A DNA stretch of 64,000 nucleotides from Lachnospiraceae bacterium (GCA_021770755.1 JAETQI010000013.1:1-64000), one strand, 5' to 3'; positions 1 to 8,764 are shown, counted from the first letter of the stretch. The notes: generated by a model not told the origin, from the letters alone. Program-made: numbers and translations.

Positions 1-136
1 GAAATATGAAGATGAAAAATGTTACAAAATAACAATAAAAATAGAGGTGAAACTAAAATCTTGGAAATTGCGGAGACCTTGTAAAATAAGGACTTCGAGT
101 TTCCGAGAGCACACTGAAAGAGTAGGAGGTGATCTA

Positions 137-896
137 ATGAGGATAGCAGTCTGTGATGACGATCCGAATGCAGTAGAAGTATTTGGGAGATATGCTGCAG
201 CGCTTATTGAATATGCATTTGAGTATAAGTTTTATCAAAATCCAGAGGAGATGCTTGCGGCATATTCTGGACAGGAGCGAGAGCCAGATATGTATATTCT
301 TGATATTGAGATGCCGGGAATGGATGGACTCGCTGTTGCGCGCGAAATCCGGAACCGAAAGTCTAAAGCATTAATTGTGTTCCTGACCAGCTATACCAAA
401 TACATGCCAGATGTGTTTGAGACAGTTACTTTCGATTTTATTCAGAAACCAATCACGGTGGAGCGGCTGCGGCTCCTGTTGGAAAAGGCAGAAAATTATC
501 TTGGAATGACAAATCAGAGCTTTTCTCAGGAACTGCTCAGCAATAACTGTACAGTCTGCGTAGAATGGTTTTGAGCAGTTCCTTGGTTATGGCAAAAGCC
601 GCTACAGTCTTAAATATGACGAAATCCTTTATTTTGAGAAAAAAGGGCGTCAGGCACTTATCCATACAACAGATACCCTGTACAAAACAAACATGACGAC
701 AAAAGAAATATGGCAATGCCTTGATGAGAGGATGTTTGCTACCATACATGGCTCTTTTATTGTGAACCTCAAACATGTAAAGACCGTTTCCGGCGGAGTC
801 GTCCGAATGTCCAACGGACAGGAGCTGGCAGTCACCAGAGGATACCGGAAGGAGCTAACGGAAAAACATATGGATTTTGTGCAGGGAGGAATGTAA
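137..896 (+). pseudogene. AgrA-like LytTR response regulator, frame broken
   Basis: This would be the response regulator of a peptide quorum-sensing system. It is read from ATG 137 after AGGAGGTG. The first frame gives a receiver domain (start MRIAVCDDD, phospho-acceptor region YILDIEMPGMDG) and stops at 574. The second half lies one frame over, from about 564 to the stop at 894-896, and encodes a LytTR DNA-binding domain (DEILYFEKKGR..., IHGSFIVNLKHV). The frames switch between about 540 and 570, so no single frame encodes the whole protein. The gene is followed directly by the agrC-like gene. Domain identity is clear; whether the break is real or a sequencing error cannot be told here. Confidence 0.85.
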
Positions 897-897
897 C

Positions 898-2188
898 ATG
901 GCACTATATGGAATCCGTCTGCTGATAAACATATTTGACCTGTGTATCTTCTGGCGTTTTCTGGAGGTGTTTATTGGAAAAAGAAAAACCCCTGTGGAAA
1001 TTTCCATCGTGATTCTTCTGGTATGTGAGGCAGCAGGGAGCATCATCAACCTGAAAGGGGTAAACTGGCTGAACCTTATCACATTAGCGGTCATTTTAGG
1101 AATATTTATATCACAGTATGAGCGGAATATATCAACAAAAATGGTTGCGGTAATGATGTATATGGGGCTGGTAGTAGTCGCAGAACCGGCAGGATATATC
1201 ATTTACAGGATATTCGTGGGAAAGCTGGTAACAAACGGCTGTGTATTATATTACAGTGTTTGTAATGGAGCTTTTTCGTGCCGTTTTGGTTGAGGTATTT
1301 TGTCGTATCAAGAAGGGAAAGGTTCTTCGCATTTCCGCGATGCCCAGAGAGGTATTTTACATACTGGCACTGATTCCTCTTGCAAGTCTGGTAGGGTGTT
1401 TTTTGTTGATTGAGGTGGTGCAGGAACAGTTATCGGCACGGACAGGGGTTTTGTGCATCTGCATTATCTTTACAATCATCTTAACGGATTACATGGTGTT
1501 TCTTATGATGGAAAATTATACAGACATGGCAGAAAAGCGGCATGAGGAAGAAATGCTTCTGAGTGAGATTTCCTACCAGGACGAATATTATAAGGATATG
1601 GAGCGCTATCAGGAGGAGATTCAGAATATCAAGCATGACATGAAGAACCGACTGAGTACGCTTTATGATGCGGCAGGAGAGGGAGACAGCAGTATGATGA
1701 TGGCAGCGCTGGAAGAGATGCTGGACGAGATCAGTCTGGCGGAGGATATCATCTATTCTGCCAATCCTGTCTTAAATTCCATACTGAAAATCAAGGTGGC
1801 AAAGGCAAAAGAGAATGGAATTGATATCAGGGTTCATGTGTTTATTCCCCAAAAGGTTTCCGTTGAAATCGGGGATATGGGTGTACTGTATGGAAACCTG
1901 CTGGACAATGCAATTGAAGCCTGCTGTCAAGTGGTGCAGGAAAAGCGGTTTATTGAGTTTGAGACGAAGTATCAGGAGGGCAATCTGTTCGTTTTAATAA
2001 AGAACAGCAAAACAGGGAAAGAAAATAAGGAAATGACTACAACAAAAAAAGATAAGCGAAAGCACGGCAGGGGAGTCAGGGCAGTACAAAGGGTGGCGGA
2101 AAAATATGGCGGGAATTTAATTTTGAAAGACCGGGGTGATATGTTTGAGGCAAAGCTCCTTCTGACAGGGATAGGACGTCTGGAATGA
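898..2188 (+). pseudogene. AgrC-like sensor histidine kinase (HPK10/GHKL), frame broken
   Basis: This is a membrane receptor kinase for the cyclic peptide. It starts at ATG 898, one base after the agrA stop, with GGGAGG upstream. The first frame encodes several hydrophobic segments and runs to 1293. The second frame is open from about 1241 to 2188. The two overlap, and the join falls near 1241-1260. The second part has the HPK10 H-box (IKHDMKNRLSTL), the N-box (YGNLLDNAIEACC) and a G-box-like KHGRGVRAVQRV. The membrane half and the kinase half are therefore out of frame. Order and spacing place it in the agr operon. The family call is secure, the functional state is not. Confidence 0.85.
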
Positions 2189-2199
2189 CGAAAAGTGCA

Positions 2200-2231
2200 A
2201 CTTATTACAGCTAACGTAAGACTTATTACAG
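2200..2231 (+). promoter_or_regulatory. LytTR-type direct-repeat operator upstream of agrD
   Basis: Two perfect copies of ACTTATTACAG (2200-2210 and 2221-2231) lie 21 bp apart start to start. This is the classic geometry of binding sites for LytTR regulators such as AgrA, ComE and PlnC. A TTGATT (2237-2242) at a -35 position follows 5 bp downstream. The -10 is poor; GATAAA at 2257 is off-spacing. A near copy of the repeat pair lies at 3549-3580. Confidence 0.75.
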
Positions 2232-2315
2232 ATAGCTTGATTTTTTTACATCAGATGATAAAGTGGAAGCAGTCAAATATTAGGAGGTGTTTTCATGAAG
2301 AAATATTAAGATCTG

Positions 2316-2459
2316 ATGTATGGGGTAAGTAACGGTGTACTGAAATTTATTGCAGCCGTAGCACTCGGAGTGGCTACACTGTCGGTAAACCAGTGCTGTA
2401 TGTGGTTTCTGGGACAGGACGAGATACCGGAGAATGCCAAAAAACTGAGGAGGTTTTAA
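2316..2459 (+). CDS. agrD: AgrD-type autoinducing peptide precursor (in-frame stop upstream)
   Basis: This is a 47-residue precursor with a hydrophobic amphipathic leader, a core NQCCMWFL and a charged tail GQDEIPENAKK, which is the AgrD layout. Aligning the conserved Pro with staphylococcal AgrD, where the ring ends five residues before it, predicts a five-residue thiolactone Cys-Met-Trp-Phe-Leu from the second Cys. The natural start looks like ATG 2295, which has AGGAGGTG (2282-2289) at good spacing. But that frame reads Met-Lys-Lys-Tyr and then TAA (2307-2309) before continuing in the same frame, so the coordinates given begin at the internal ATG 2316, which has no good ribosome site. The gene ends just upstream of agrB. 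Confidence 0.75.
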   Translation: MYGVSNGVLKFIAAVALGVATLSVNQCCMWFLGQDEIPENAKKLRRF

Positions 2460-2461
2460 CC

Positions 2462-3040
2462 ATGTCCGGGTGGTTAAGCCGCTGGATGCAGGAACGGGGG
2501 ATCATAGAGGGAGATGACAGGGAGATTTATCAGTATGGAATCAGGAACGGGGTTATCATACTGATGAATGTTGCTACGGCATTCCTGATAGGACTGTTCA
2601 CGGAACAGCTTCTGGTGGTATGTGTGTTTACATTTTCTTTTATGACACTCAGGAGCTTTACTGGCGGTTTTCACTGTGACGACAGACTGTTTTGCTACAT
2701 TAGTTCAAGTGTTGTACTGTTTATACCAGTATATACGGGTGGACTGCTTGTTTGGATGTCCGTCCCTGCAGTACTGCTTACGCTTGCAGCGGCGGCAGGG
2801 ATTATACTTATTTTCAGCCCGATGAACAGCAGAAATAGAAAACTTGACCAGAAAGAGAAAAGACACTTTGGCAGATGTGCGAGAATCATAGTTATTCTGC
2901 AGATAATAGTGTTCTTCATCTTATGGCATCTGGGATATCTGGGTTGTGCCTATGCTGTCTATTCAAGTATCTGTATCACGGCAGTTTTTATGCTGGCGGG
3001 CAGGGTAAAACTTTTTATACAACTTCATATGGAAAAATAG
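2462..3040 (+). CDS. agrB: AgrB-type peptide-processing membrane protease
   Basis: AgrB proteins cut AgrD at the C-terminal side of the ring residue and help form the thiolactone. This 192-residue protein starts at ATG 2462. Its GGAGG lies inside the end of agrD, so translation is probably coupled. Hydrophobic segments alternate with the motif RSFTGGFHCDDRLFC, which has the catalytic His and Cys seven residues apart as in staphylococcal AgrB (His77/Cys84). Length and C-terminal basic loop fit the family. It is the only gene of the agr set here whose frame is intact. An intrinsic terminator follows immediately. Confidence 0.92.
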   Translation: MSGWLSRWMQERGIIEGDDREIYQYGIRNGVIILMNVATAFLIGLFTEQLLVVCVFTFSFMTLRSFTGGFHCDDRLFCYISSSVVLFIPVYTGGLLVWMSVPAVLLTLAAAAGIILIFSPMNSRNRKLDQKEKRHFGRCARIIVILQIIVFFILWHLGYLGCAYAVYSSICITAVFMLAGRVKLFIQLHMEK

Positions 3041-3041
3041 G

Positions 3042-3081
3042 AATCCCTTCCGGGAAAAGAAAAAACCGGAAGGGATTTTTT
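3042..3081 (+). terminator. Intrinsic terminator after agrB
   Basis: AATCCCTTCCGG pairs with CCGGAAGGGATT, followed by a run of T. It lies between agrB and the convergent gene at 3106-3273 and may serve both. Confidence 0.85.
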
Positions 3082-3105
3082 TGTGTGATTACAGCCGAGA
3101 ACTTA

Positions 3106-3273
3106 TTCACCTGTTATTTTGCCATGGTTTTTCTCGAATTCAGCAATCCGTTTTTTCATGAGGAATTCTACTTCCCTGTTGGTAGAACGTGCATTATATT
3201 CTGCAACATAACCAAATTTTCTCAACAGGTCTTCTCCTACACGGACTGTAAATTTTAATTTTTTCTCTTTCAT
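3106..3273 (-). CDS. Arc/MetJ-like ribbon-helix-helix protein
   Basis: This is a 55-residue protein read on the minus strand from ATG at 3273, with GGGAG upstream. The sequence begins MKEKKLKFTVRVGEDLL and continues with NARSTNREVEFLMKKRI. It has one beta-strand and two helices, the second rich in conserved hydrophobic and basic residues, as in Arc family DNA-binding proteins. A perfect minus-strand -10 (TATAAT, plus-strand 3306-3311) lies upstream. Small Arc-like proteins of this kind often accompany mobile elements or toxin genes; no partner toxin is adjacent. The gene is short but has a good start, terminator and promoter. Confidence 0.7.
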
Positions 3274-3408
3274 TGAAACTGCTCCCTTCGTGTTTTTGTG
3301 AACTTATTATAGCGTTATCGTGATGGTAAACAGGGCCTATTTTATGGAATCCTTTTGACCGCCCGGTATATCAAATAAGAATCAACACTATGGAATAACA
3401 TTGATAAA

Positions 3409-3445
3409 ACAGAGATAAACAGAAAAGAGTTATCTCTGTTTTTTT
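3409..3445 (+). terminator. Intrinsic terminator in intergenic DNA
   Basis: ACAGAGATAA pairs with TTATCTCTGT, followed by seven T. No gene precedes it directly on the plus strand, so it may insulate the promoter at 3549-3614. Confidence 0.8.
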
Positions 3446-3548
3446 GTGGATTTTAGGAATATTGAAAACCTTACAAACTTATTAAAGTATGAACTTTCAA
3501 AAGGGCGGGGTGTTCATTTCTGGCATGAGATATCGGCATAAAATTGCA

Positions 3549-3614
3549 ACTTTTTACAGCCAGCGTAAGACTTATTACACATTTATTGAAACGGTTTTAT
3601 CTTACGGGTATAGT
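3549..3614 (+). promoter_or_regulatory. Second LytTR operator with a sigma-A promoter
   Basis: ACTTTTTACAG (3549-3559) and ACTTATTACAC (3570-3580) repeat with the same 21-bp period as the agrD operator, and the spacer GCGTAAG is shared. Five bases downstream is TTGAAA (3586-3591), then 17 bp, then TATAGT (3609-3614). This is a textbook LytTR-activated promoter. Only very short reading frames follow until the sigma-like gene at 4069, which is its probable target. Confidence 0.7.
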
Positions 3615-4068
3615 ACCACGAGGAAAAGAACTGCTGATAATACGCTATGAATCTGACCTGTCTGATGCATTAAAATCTTAACACGACCTTTCGTGTGTCT
3701 GTGATTTTTCCCGTTCATGTGAGTCCGAAGGAAAGGAACATTGATCCTCCCGTCAGTTTTACTGGTTATTTCTGGACAGTTCTTAAAGAATGTACAGGAG
3801 TAATAGATTGACGGGACTGGCAAAGGGATATTCTGCAGCTGGGGCAGACACAAAAAAGAAATTTTATAAAGTAAACGGGCAGGTGCATTGGATACAGCAG
3901 TCTTTATATGCACAGTTTCATACAGAGGCATTCTGTTGGAAGATAGGTATCTGGTATACAGGCGGAGGAAGAGATATTCCCGACCGCTTGTTACACCTAT
4001 ATGGCAGTGGTACAAGGGGACCGCCTGTGTCCTTCATTTCAAAAAAACAAGAAATGGAGGACACAGAG

Positions 4069-4494
4069 ATGTCAGAATGGATCAGAATCAGAATAAAGGA
4101 TTTTTATAAAGATGCTGTCGGTGAGACAGAGTATACCTATGTTTCCCATGAAGTGTATGAGGCGCTGGCAGATCTATTTCGCAGGGAGGCACACGCAGAA
4201 GAAATGCGGGACCTGCGCCACCTTACAGCAGGCGGTTACATAGAAGGTGAGACGGAAGAACAGATGGCAGGGGAGGCAGAAACACTCGAGGATATGGTTA
4301 TTCGCCGGATGGAGCTGGAAATCCTGCAAAAAGCGGTGCAGTCACTCACACAAGTCCAGAGGGAGCGGCTGCACCTTTATTTTTTTGAAGGGCTGACTTT
4401 CCGCCAGATTGCAGAAAGAACAGGTGTTAGTGACATGTCAGTTAGGGAGAGCGTGGAGATGTCTCTGAAAAAAATTAAAAAATTTTTCAATTAG
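4069..4494 (+). CDS. Small sigma-70 region-4-like factor of a mobile element
   Basis: A 141-residue protein is read from ATG 4069 behind ATGGAGGAC. The frame is open further upstream, but that part has no start or family likeness. The C-terminal third (LTQVQRERLHLYFFEGLTFRQIAERTGVSDMSVRES) is a sigma-70 region 4 helix-turn-helix. The N-terminal part (KDFYKDAVGETEYTYVSHEVYEAL) matches the small sigma-like regulators common in conjugative and integrative elements of Clostridia. It lacks region 2, so it may be a DNA-binding regulator and not a true sigma factor. It lies downstream of the LytTR promoter at 3549-3614. Confidence 0.8.
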   Translation: MSEWIRIRIKDFYKDAVGETEYTYVSHEVYEALADLFRREAHAEEMRDLRHLTAGGYIEGETEEQMAGEAETLEDMVIRRMELEILQKAVQSLTQVQRERLHLYFFEGLTFRQIAERTGVSDMSVRESVEMSLKKIKKFFN

Positions 4495-5123
4495 TACCCT
4501 CTCAAAACGCGTTTGAGTGTGAGTACCTTATGAGGGGGTAAATTTCCGACAGACAACTACCTGTCAGAAAGTCCGCTCAGGAACCTTGACAAATGCCGGA
4601 GGTATTCGCTTTCGAGAGCACATGTAGATGACAGTATGTGCCAGCCATATCCAGCAGTCCAGATACATTAGCCATTTAAAGAGCCGTAACCGGGGCGCAG
4701 AGACACTCCTGCACATTTTAAGAATGTGTAAAAAAGATCGCATCTAAGGAGCCGAGCGGGAAAGCCGGGGTACAGCCTGTCCGTGGTGGACAGGTGCGAA
4801 GAGGGAAATGGCCTATAATGATACTCCTTGAGATTAGCCAGCACGCAGTGGTGGAGGTGAGATTCCTGTGATGTCTGCAGAACCGGCAGACGGTCTGGAT
4901 TGCTGCCCATGGAATACCAGGGGACAGGGAATGTTTTTTTCATTCGTCTGTCTTTGCGGTGTTCTGCCCCGGGGAGTAGTGTCGAATAGGGGCAGGTCAC
5001 TTTGATAAAAAGTGAATTGATTATGACAGTAAGACTTAATCACAGAAACCATGCGGCGGAGGGAAGTATTCCGCCGCATTCTTGTGTGGTTAAGCACAGA
5101 AGGGAGTTAGGAGCTGTAAACAA
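4495..5123 (+). other. Non-coding, hairpin-rich stretch
   Basis: No convincing gene was found in either strand. Several inverted repeats are visible. TACCCTCTCA...TGAGGGGGTA starts right at the sigma gene stop (about 4493-4542). Others are GACAG...CTGTC (near 4550-4567), CCTGTCC...GGACAGG (about 4778-4794) and GTCTGC...GCAGAC (about 4876-4894). It could be a structured RNA, a transfer or excision site, or a degraded gene. I could not match it to a named RNA family. Confidence 0.4.
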
Positions 5124-5213
5124 ATGAAAAAAGAAGAGAAAGAAATGCTGGAAAGAATTTTTGATATGGAGACAATCGGATATGCCTGTCTGTATCCGGC
5201 TGGCGGGGCATGA
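5124..5213 (+). CDS. Small ORF coupled to the next gene
   Basis: A 29-residue reading frame (MKKEEKEMLERIFDMETIGY...) starts behind TTAGGAGCTG. Its TGA overlaps the ATG of the following gene (ATGA). The overlap suggests translational coupling. Alternatively it is the N-terminus of a longer ancestral protein that lost its frame. The function is unknown. Confidence 0.45.
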   Translation: MKKEEKEMLERIFDMETIGYACLYPAGGA

Positions 5214-5518
5214 GGCAGGAAAGCATGGTTGCGGCCACACCGAAAAATCTGGCAAATTACATTGGGAGTCATTTTTTTGATGCGGAGAAGATCGTGGTCA
5301 CGGATATGTGCGACCGCTTGATACTGGATACATATGGTGGATTTATCAATGAGTGTCCAGACCAGAACCTGCGCAGGGAGATTAACAGCCACCTTGTGCC
5401 AGTCCAGATGGGAGAAAAGAGTGCGGGGGAAGTTTTAAGCGTGGATAGGAAGGCGGCGGAGGAATACTTTGCGCTGGAAAATGAGGCGGTAACAATGGCA
5501 AGGTATGGCATGATGTAA
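5210..5518 (+). CDS. Hypothetical mobile-element accessory protein
   Basis: A 102-residue soluble protein begins MRQESMVAATPKNLANYIGSHFF and has a mixed alpha/beta pattern (KIVVTDMCDRLILDTYGGFI). I think it resembles small DUF6329-type proteins found beside recombinases in Lachnospiraceae elements, but the family name is not certain. Its ATG overlaps the stop of the preceding 29-residue frame, and it has no independent ribosome site. No catalytic motif is visible. Confidence 0.55.
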   Translation: MRQESMVAATPKNLANYIGSHFFDAEKIVVTDMCDRLILDTYGGFINECPDQNLRREINSHLVPVQMGEKSAGEVLSVDRKAAEEYFALENEAVTMARYGMM

Positions 5519-5604
5519 ATATAGAAATTCCCTGACTTGGTTAACTGGAAATAGATTTTGAAAAAGTAATAAGTTAAAAATATTGCATAGGAGGTAACAG
5601 GTAT

Positions 5605-5712
5605 ATGAAGTGGATTATTATAACAGCGGCTATATTGGCATCACTTGGTATTTTTACCATATTTACAGTAGGTGTTGCGGTCACCATCGCAGCAAAATAT
5701 CAGACAGACTAA
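5605..5712 (+). CDS. 35-residue single-pass membrane peptide
   Basis: ATG 5605 follows ATAGGAGGTAAC at good spacing. The product begins MKWIIITAAILASLGIF, is almost wholly hydrophobic and ends AAKYQTD, consistent with one membrane helix. A second 35-residue membrane peptide lies on the other side of the recombinases at 11287-11394. The function is unknown; a holin-like, toxin-like or membrane-anchoring role is possible. Confidence 0.55.
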   Translation: MKWIIITAAILASLGIFTIFTVGVAVTIAAKYQTD

Positions 5713-5758
5713 ATAGCCGAAATTATAATGATTGAGATATAAAAGGAGTATAGCAGGA

Positions 5759-5914
5759 ATGAAGAAGGAAGCCAACGAGGTCATGTACAAGATGGCTGAG
5801 TACCTCTTAAAAAAGATGCAGGAAAACGGGCTGATCAGCGGGGAAGAACGGGAAAAAATCAGGACTTTGAATATTGAGACTTTCTCCCCTGAACTGGCAG
5901 AAGTATATCTGTAA
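5759..5914 (+). CDS. Small helical hypothetical protein
   Basis: A 51-residue protein starts at ATG 5759 with AAAGGAG upstream. The sequence (MKKEANEVMYKMAEYLLKKM, then GLISGEEREKI) suggests two helices joined by a short turn, like SHOCT-type or recombinase-associated accessory peptides. It lies 90 bp before the first recombinase and is probably co-transcribed with it. No function can be assigned. Confidence 0.6.
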   Translation: MKKEANEVMYKMAEYLLKKMQENGLISGEEREKIRTLNIETFSPELAEVYL

Positions 5915-6004
5915 AAACACTAGCTATATCTGAAATTGTGTGGTAGTGTATGTTGCTAACAGGGACATAAGAACCCCTGAAAATACAGGGAAGGGAGAAA
6001 AAAT

Positions 6005-7666
6005 ATGGCAAAAAAAGTCACAGTCATAAACGCAGTGCCAGCAAAAACCAGCCAGCCTGGGAGACCGAAACTGAGGGTGTGCGGGTATGCCAGAGTCAGC
6101 ACGGGCAGTAAGGCACAGGCAGAATCCTACGCCACACAGGTAGCTTATTTTACAGAGAAGATAGGGAACAACCCATTATGGGAATTTGCCGGAATGTATG
6201 CGGATGAAGCCGCCACCGGCACAAAGGTAAAGGGCAGGGAGGAATTTCAGGCAATGATTGAAGCCTGCGAGAATGGGGAAATCGACCTGATCCTCACAAA
6301 GTCTGTCACAAGGTTCGCCCGCAATACCGTGGAATGCATCCAGACCATAAGGAAGCTAAAGGCGCTCGGAGTCGGCATTCTTTTCGAGAAAGAGAATATC
6401 AATACACTGACCGAAAAGAGCGAGCTGATGCTGTCCATCCTGTCCTCCATCGCACAGGGCGAATCGGAGGATTTTTCAGGAAATAACAGGTGGGCAGTAG
6501 AAAAGCGGTTTCAGGAGGGGACATTTATCATCGGTACACCTGCCTATGGATACAAAAATGATGAGAACGGCGAGCTAGTGATCGCAGAGGAGGAAGCAGA
6601 GACCGTGCGGTGGATATTTGATACATATTTGAACGGCCTTGGCACCTATCTGATTGCAAAAGAACTAAACAAAAAAGGAATCCCGACTATACGGTCAGGA
6701 GAAAAGTGGTGTGACAGTACCATTAAAGATATCCTGTCCAATCCGGTTTATGAGGGCAACCGTCTGCAGCAGCGGACATACACCGAATCACAGTTCCCGT
6801 TCGTGCGGAGGGTGAATACCGGACAACGGAACCAGTACCTGATAGAGGATGACCATGAACCGGTTATCACCCATGAGGAAGCAGAGGCTGTGAGAAAAAT
6901 CATGGAGTACAGGAGCCGGTCGCTGAAAATGGGCGGCGATAAATACGGGAACAGGTATTTACTTTCAGGGCGCATCATCTGCGTGGAATGCGGCAGCCAT
7001 TTCCGCAGGCAGAAAGTCTGCATAGGACAGCCGAATGAAAGGGTTATCTGGAGCTGCCACAGACATATCCATGATAAAGACGCCTGCCCCATAAAGGCAG
7101 TGCGTGAAGATGCCATACAGCAGGCTTTCATGGTGATGTGGAACAGGCTCTACACCAACCAGGGAGTTATTTTAGAGCCATTATTAGATGAATTAATGGA
7201 GCTGTCCGCAGGCATGGCGGATACAGACGAGATTGGACAGCTGGACAATGAAATACAGAATCTAAGCGAGCAGAGCCGAATCCTGAACCAGGTAATGAAG
7301 AAAGGATATATGGACTCTGCCCTTTTTATGGAGAGCAACAGCCAGCTCACCCGCCAGCTGACCGAATGCAGGAGGAAGAGGACGCTGCTTGCGGGGAGAC
7401 AGCGGCGGACAAGGGAGATTGTGCAGACACAGCAGCTAATCGGGCTGCTGGCGGGACAGGAGGAACCGCTGGGGGAGTTCGATGAAAACCTGTTTGACCT
7501 GACGGTAAAGGAGATACGGATATCGAAGGAACACGACATCACATTCTGCCTGCACAACGGACTTGAACTGACAGAGAAAGAACAGGATGCCACGTCATAC
7601 CCATACAGCAATATGAAAGGGAAAGGGGGCGATGCGGATGCAGTGGCACATGCCAATCGGATATAA
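6005..7666 (+). CDS. Large serine recombinase (first of three)
   Basis: A 553-residue site-specific recombinase starts at ATG 6005 after GGGAGAAA. Domains in order are an N-terminal resolvase catalytic domain (YARVSTGS with the nucleophilic Ser near residue 34; LTKSVTRFARN; LSSIAQGES), a recombinase domain (GTPAYGYKNDENGELV...) and a zinc-ribbon region (CVECGSHFRRQ...CHRHIHDKDACP), followed by a coiled-coil C-terminus. Enzymes of this family cut and rejoin att sites of integrative elements through a 5' phosphoserine. The usual EES.NISEN stretch after the catalytic core reads GESEDFSGN here, a departure from the third recombinase. The end overlaps the next gene by 29 nt. Confidence 0.92.
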   Translation: MAKKVTVINAVPAKTSQPGRPKLRVCGYARVSTGSKAQAESYATQVAYFTEKIGNNPLWEFAGMYADEAATGTKVKGREEFQAMIEACENGEIDLILTKSVTRFARNTVECIQTIRKLKALGVGILFEKENINTLTEKSELMLSILSSIAQGESEDFSGNNRWAVEKRFQEGTFIIGTPAYGYKNDENGELVIAEEEAETVRWIFDTYLNGLGTYLIAKELNKKGIPTIRSGEKWCDSTIKDILSNPVYEGNRLQQRTYTESQFPFVRRVNTGQRNQYLIEDDHEPVITHEEAEAVRKIMEYRSRSLKMGGDKYGNRYLLSGRIICVECGSHFRRQKVCIGQPNERVIWSCHRHIHDKDACPIKAVREDAIQQAFMVMWNRLYTNQGVILEPLLDELMELSAGMADTDEIGQLDNEIQNLSEQSRILNQVMKKGYMDSALFMESNSQLTRQLTECRRKRTLLAGRQRRTREIVQTQQLIGLLAGQEEPLGEFDENLFDLTVKEIRISKEHDITFCLHNGLELTEKEQDATSYPYSNMKGKGGDADAVAHANRI

Positions 7667-8663
7667 GGTTATAAACGGGAAAATAACCATCCATGAGGAG
7701 CATAGAAAGATTGTGGAGGAGATTTTTCATGATTATGATAACGGGATATCAACGCTAAGGATTGCCCAAGATTTGAAAACGAGGGGAATATGTAACGCTC
7801 ATGACAGGGTGGCATGGACACATGCCTCGATAGGAAAAATCCTTGAAAACCACAACTACCTCGGAACAGAATATTACCCGCAGCTTATCGACAAGGAGCT
7901 GTTTGACAGGGTACAGAAGCGCAGGGAACAGATACGCATAGAAAAAAGCAGGGGCAGCCACAGGCCAGACAGGGATGAGAGAATCCTGTTCGGTGGAGTT
8001 ATCATCTGCGGCGAATGTGGGGAGACATGCAGCCATATCCAGCCAAGGAGCAGGGAAAAGAACAGGGGCGGTACGGCAAAGTGGAAATGTAAGAATTATA
8101 TATATCAGAACCGAGTATCCTGTACGGGTGGATTTATCACAGATGAGCAGGTAAAAGCAGTCTGTGTCAGCGCTATTAACCGGATCATACAGGACAGAAA
8201 GCGGATGCGCCCTCCCACCACAGCAAAAGGAACAGTCAGCGCAGAATACAGGAAAATAGAGCGCAGGCTGGAGCTGGCGAAAAACAGGCGGAAAACGGAA
8301 GATACAGTGCAGGAAATGCAGCGCCTAGAGAGTGGCCATCAAAACGCGGTTTTAAATGAAACTGCGCAGGAATCTGAACATATGGAGCATAGCCATATCA
8401 ATGTGGATTCAGGACAGGAAAACGGACATGTGGATATCATGACACTTATATACGAAAGGGCACAGGAGAGATACCGAACCCTGGAAATAAATGATACAGA
8501 TTTCCGCACGGAAAAGATGCAGAAAGTCCTTTCAGACAGGGAGATGCTGACAGAGTTTGATGAAGGGCTGTACCGAAAGCTGGTCACAAGGATTGTGGTT
8601 TATAAAAACAATACAGCCGAGGTCGTGTTTCTGAACGGGTGTAGCATAAAAATAGAATATTAG
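7638..8663 (+). CDS. Recombinase-domain protein without the catalytic resolvase domain
   Basis: A 341-residue protein starts at ATG 7638. GGGGG at 7625-7629 is 8 nt upstream, too close for the other in-frame ATG at 7632. It begins directly in the recombinase domain (MPIGYKVINGKITIHEEHRKIVEEIF), then a zinc ribbon (CGECGETCSHI...CKNYIYQNRVSCTGG) and a helical C-terminus. The serine catalytic domain of about 150 residues is absent. As the start overlaps the upstream gene with a proper ribosome site, this looks like a stable truncated partner, not a broken gene. It probably binds DNA or forms mixed tetramers with its neighbours. Confidence 0.85.
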   Translation: MQWHMPIGYKVINGKITIHEEHRKIVEEIFHDYDNGISTLRIAQDLKTRGICNAHDRVAWTHASIGKILENHNYLGTEYYPQLIDKELFDRVQKRREQIRIEKSRGSHRPDRDERILFGGVIICGECGETCSHIQPRSREKNRGGTAKWKCKNYIYQNRVSCTGGFITDEQVKAVCVSAINRIIQDRKRMRPPTTAKGTVSAEYRKIERRLELAKNRRKTEDTVQEMQRLESGHQNAVLNETAQESEHMEHSHINVDSGQENGHVDIMTLIYERAQERYRTLEINDTDFRTEKMQKVLSDREMLTEFDEGLYRKLVTRIVVYKNNTAEVVFLNGCSIKIEY

Positions 8664-8764
8664 TCAGACAACCCATAAGAGCGTATGCTGCCTATGATAT
8701 TTTTCAAATATGCAGGCGGGATGTCATATCTGGAATAATAACTATGACAGCTCTCCAAGCAGTG

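Noticed and set aside
3602-4015. Minus-strand frame of 137 codons
   Set aside because: It overlaps the LytTR promoter leader and has no start signal or domain.
3790-4068. Upstream extension of the sigma-like gene
   Set aside because: Open frame only; the conserved N-terminus and ribosome site begin at 4069.
4700-5000. Group II intron or similar ribozyme
   Set aside because: Hairpins exist but I see neither a reverse transcriptase nor the conserved domain V sequence.
5010-5045. Third LytTR repeat pair (GATTATGACAG / ACTTAATCACAG)
   Set aside because: The spacing is about 15 bp, not 21, and the match is poor.
4668-5097. Minus-strand frames in the non-coding block
   Set aside because: Composition and lack of start signals suggest chance frames; the hairpins explain the region better.
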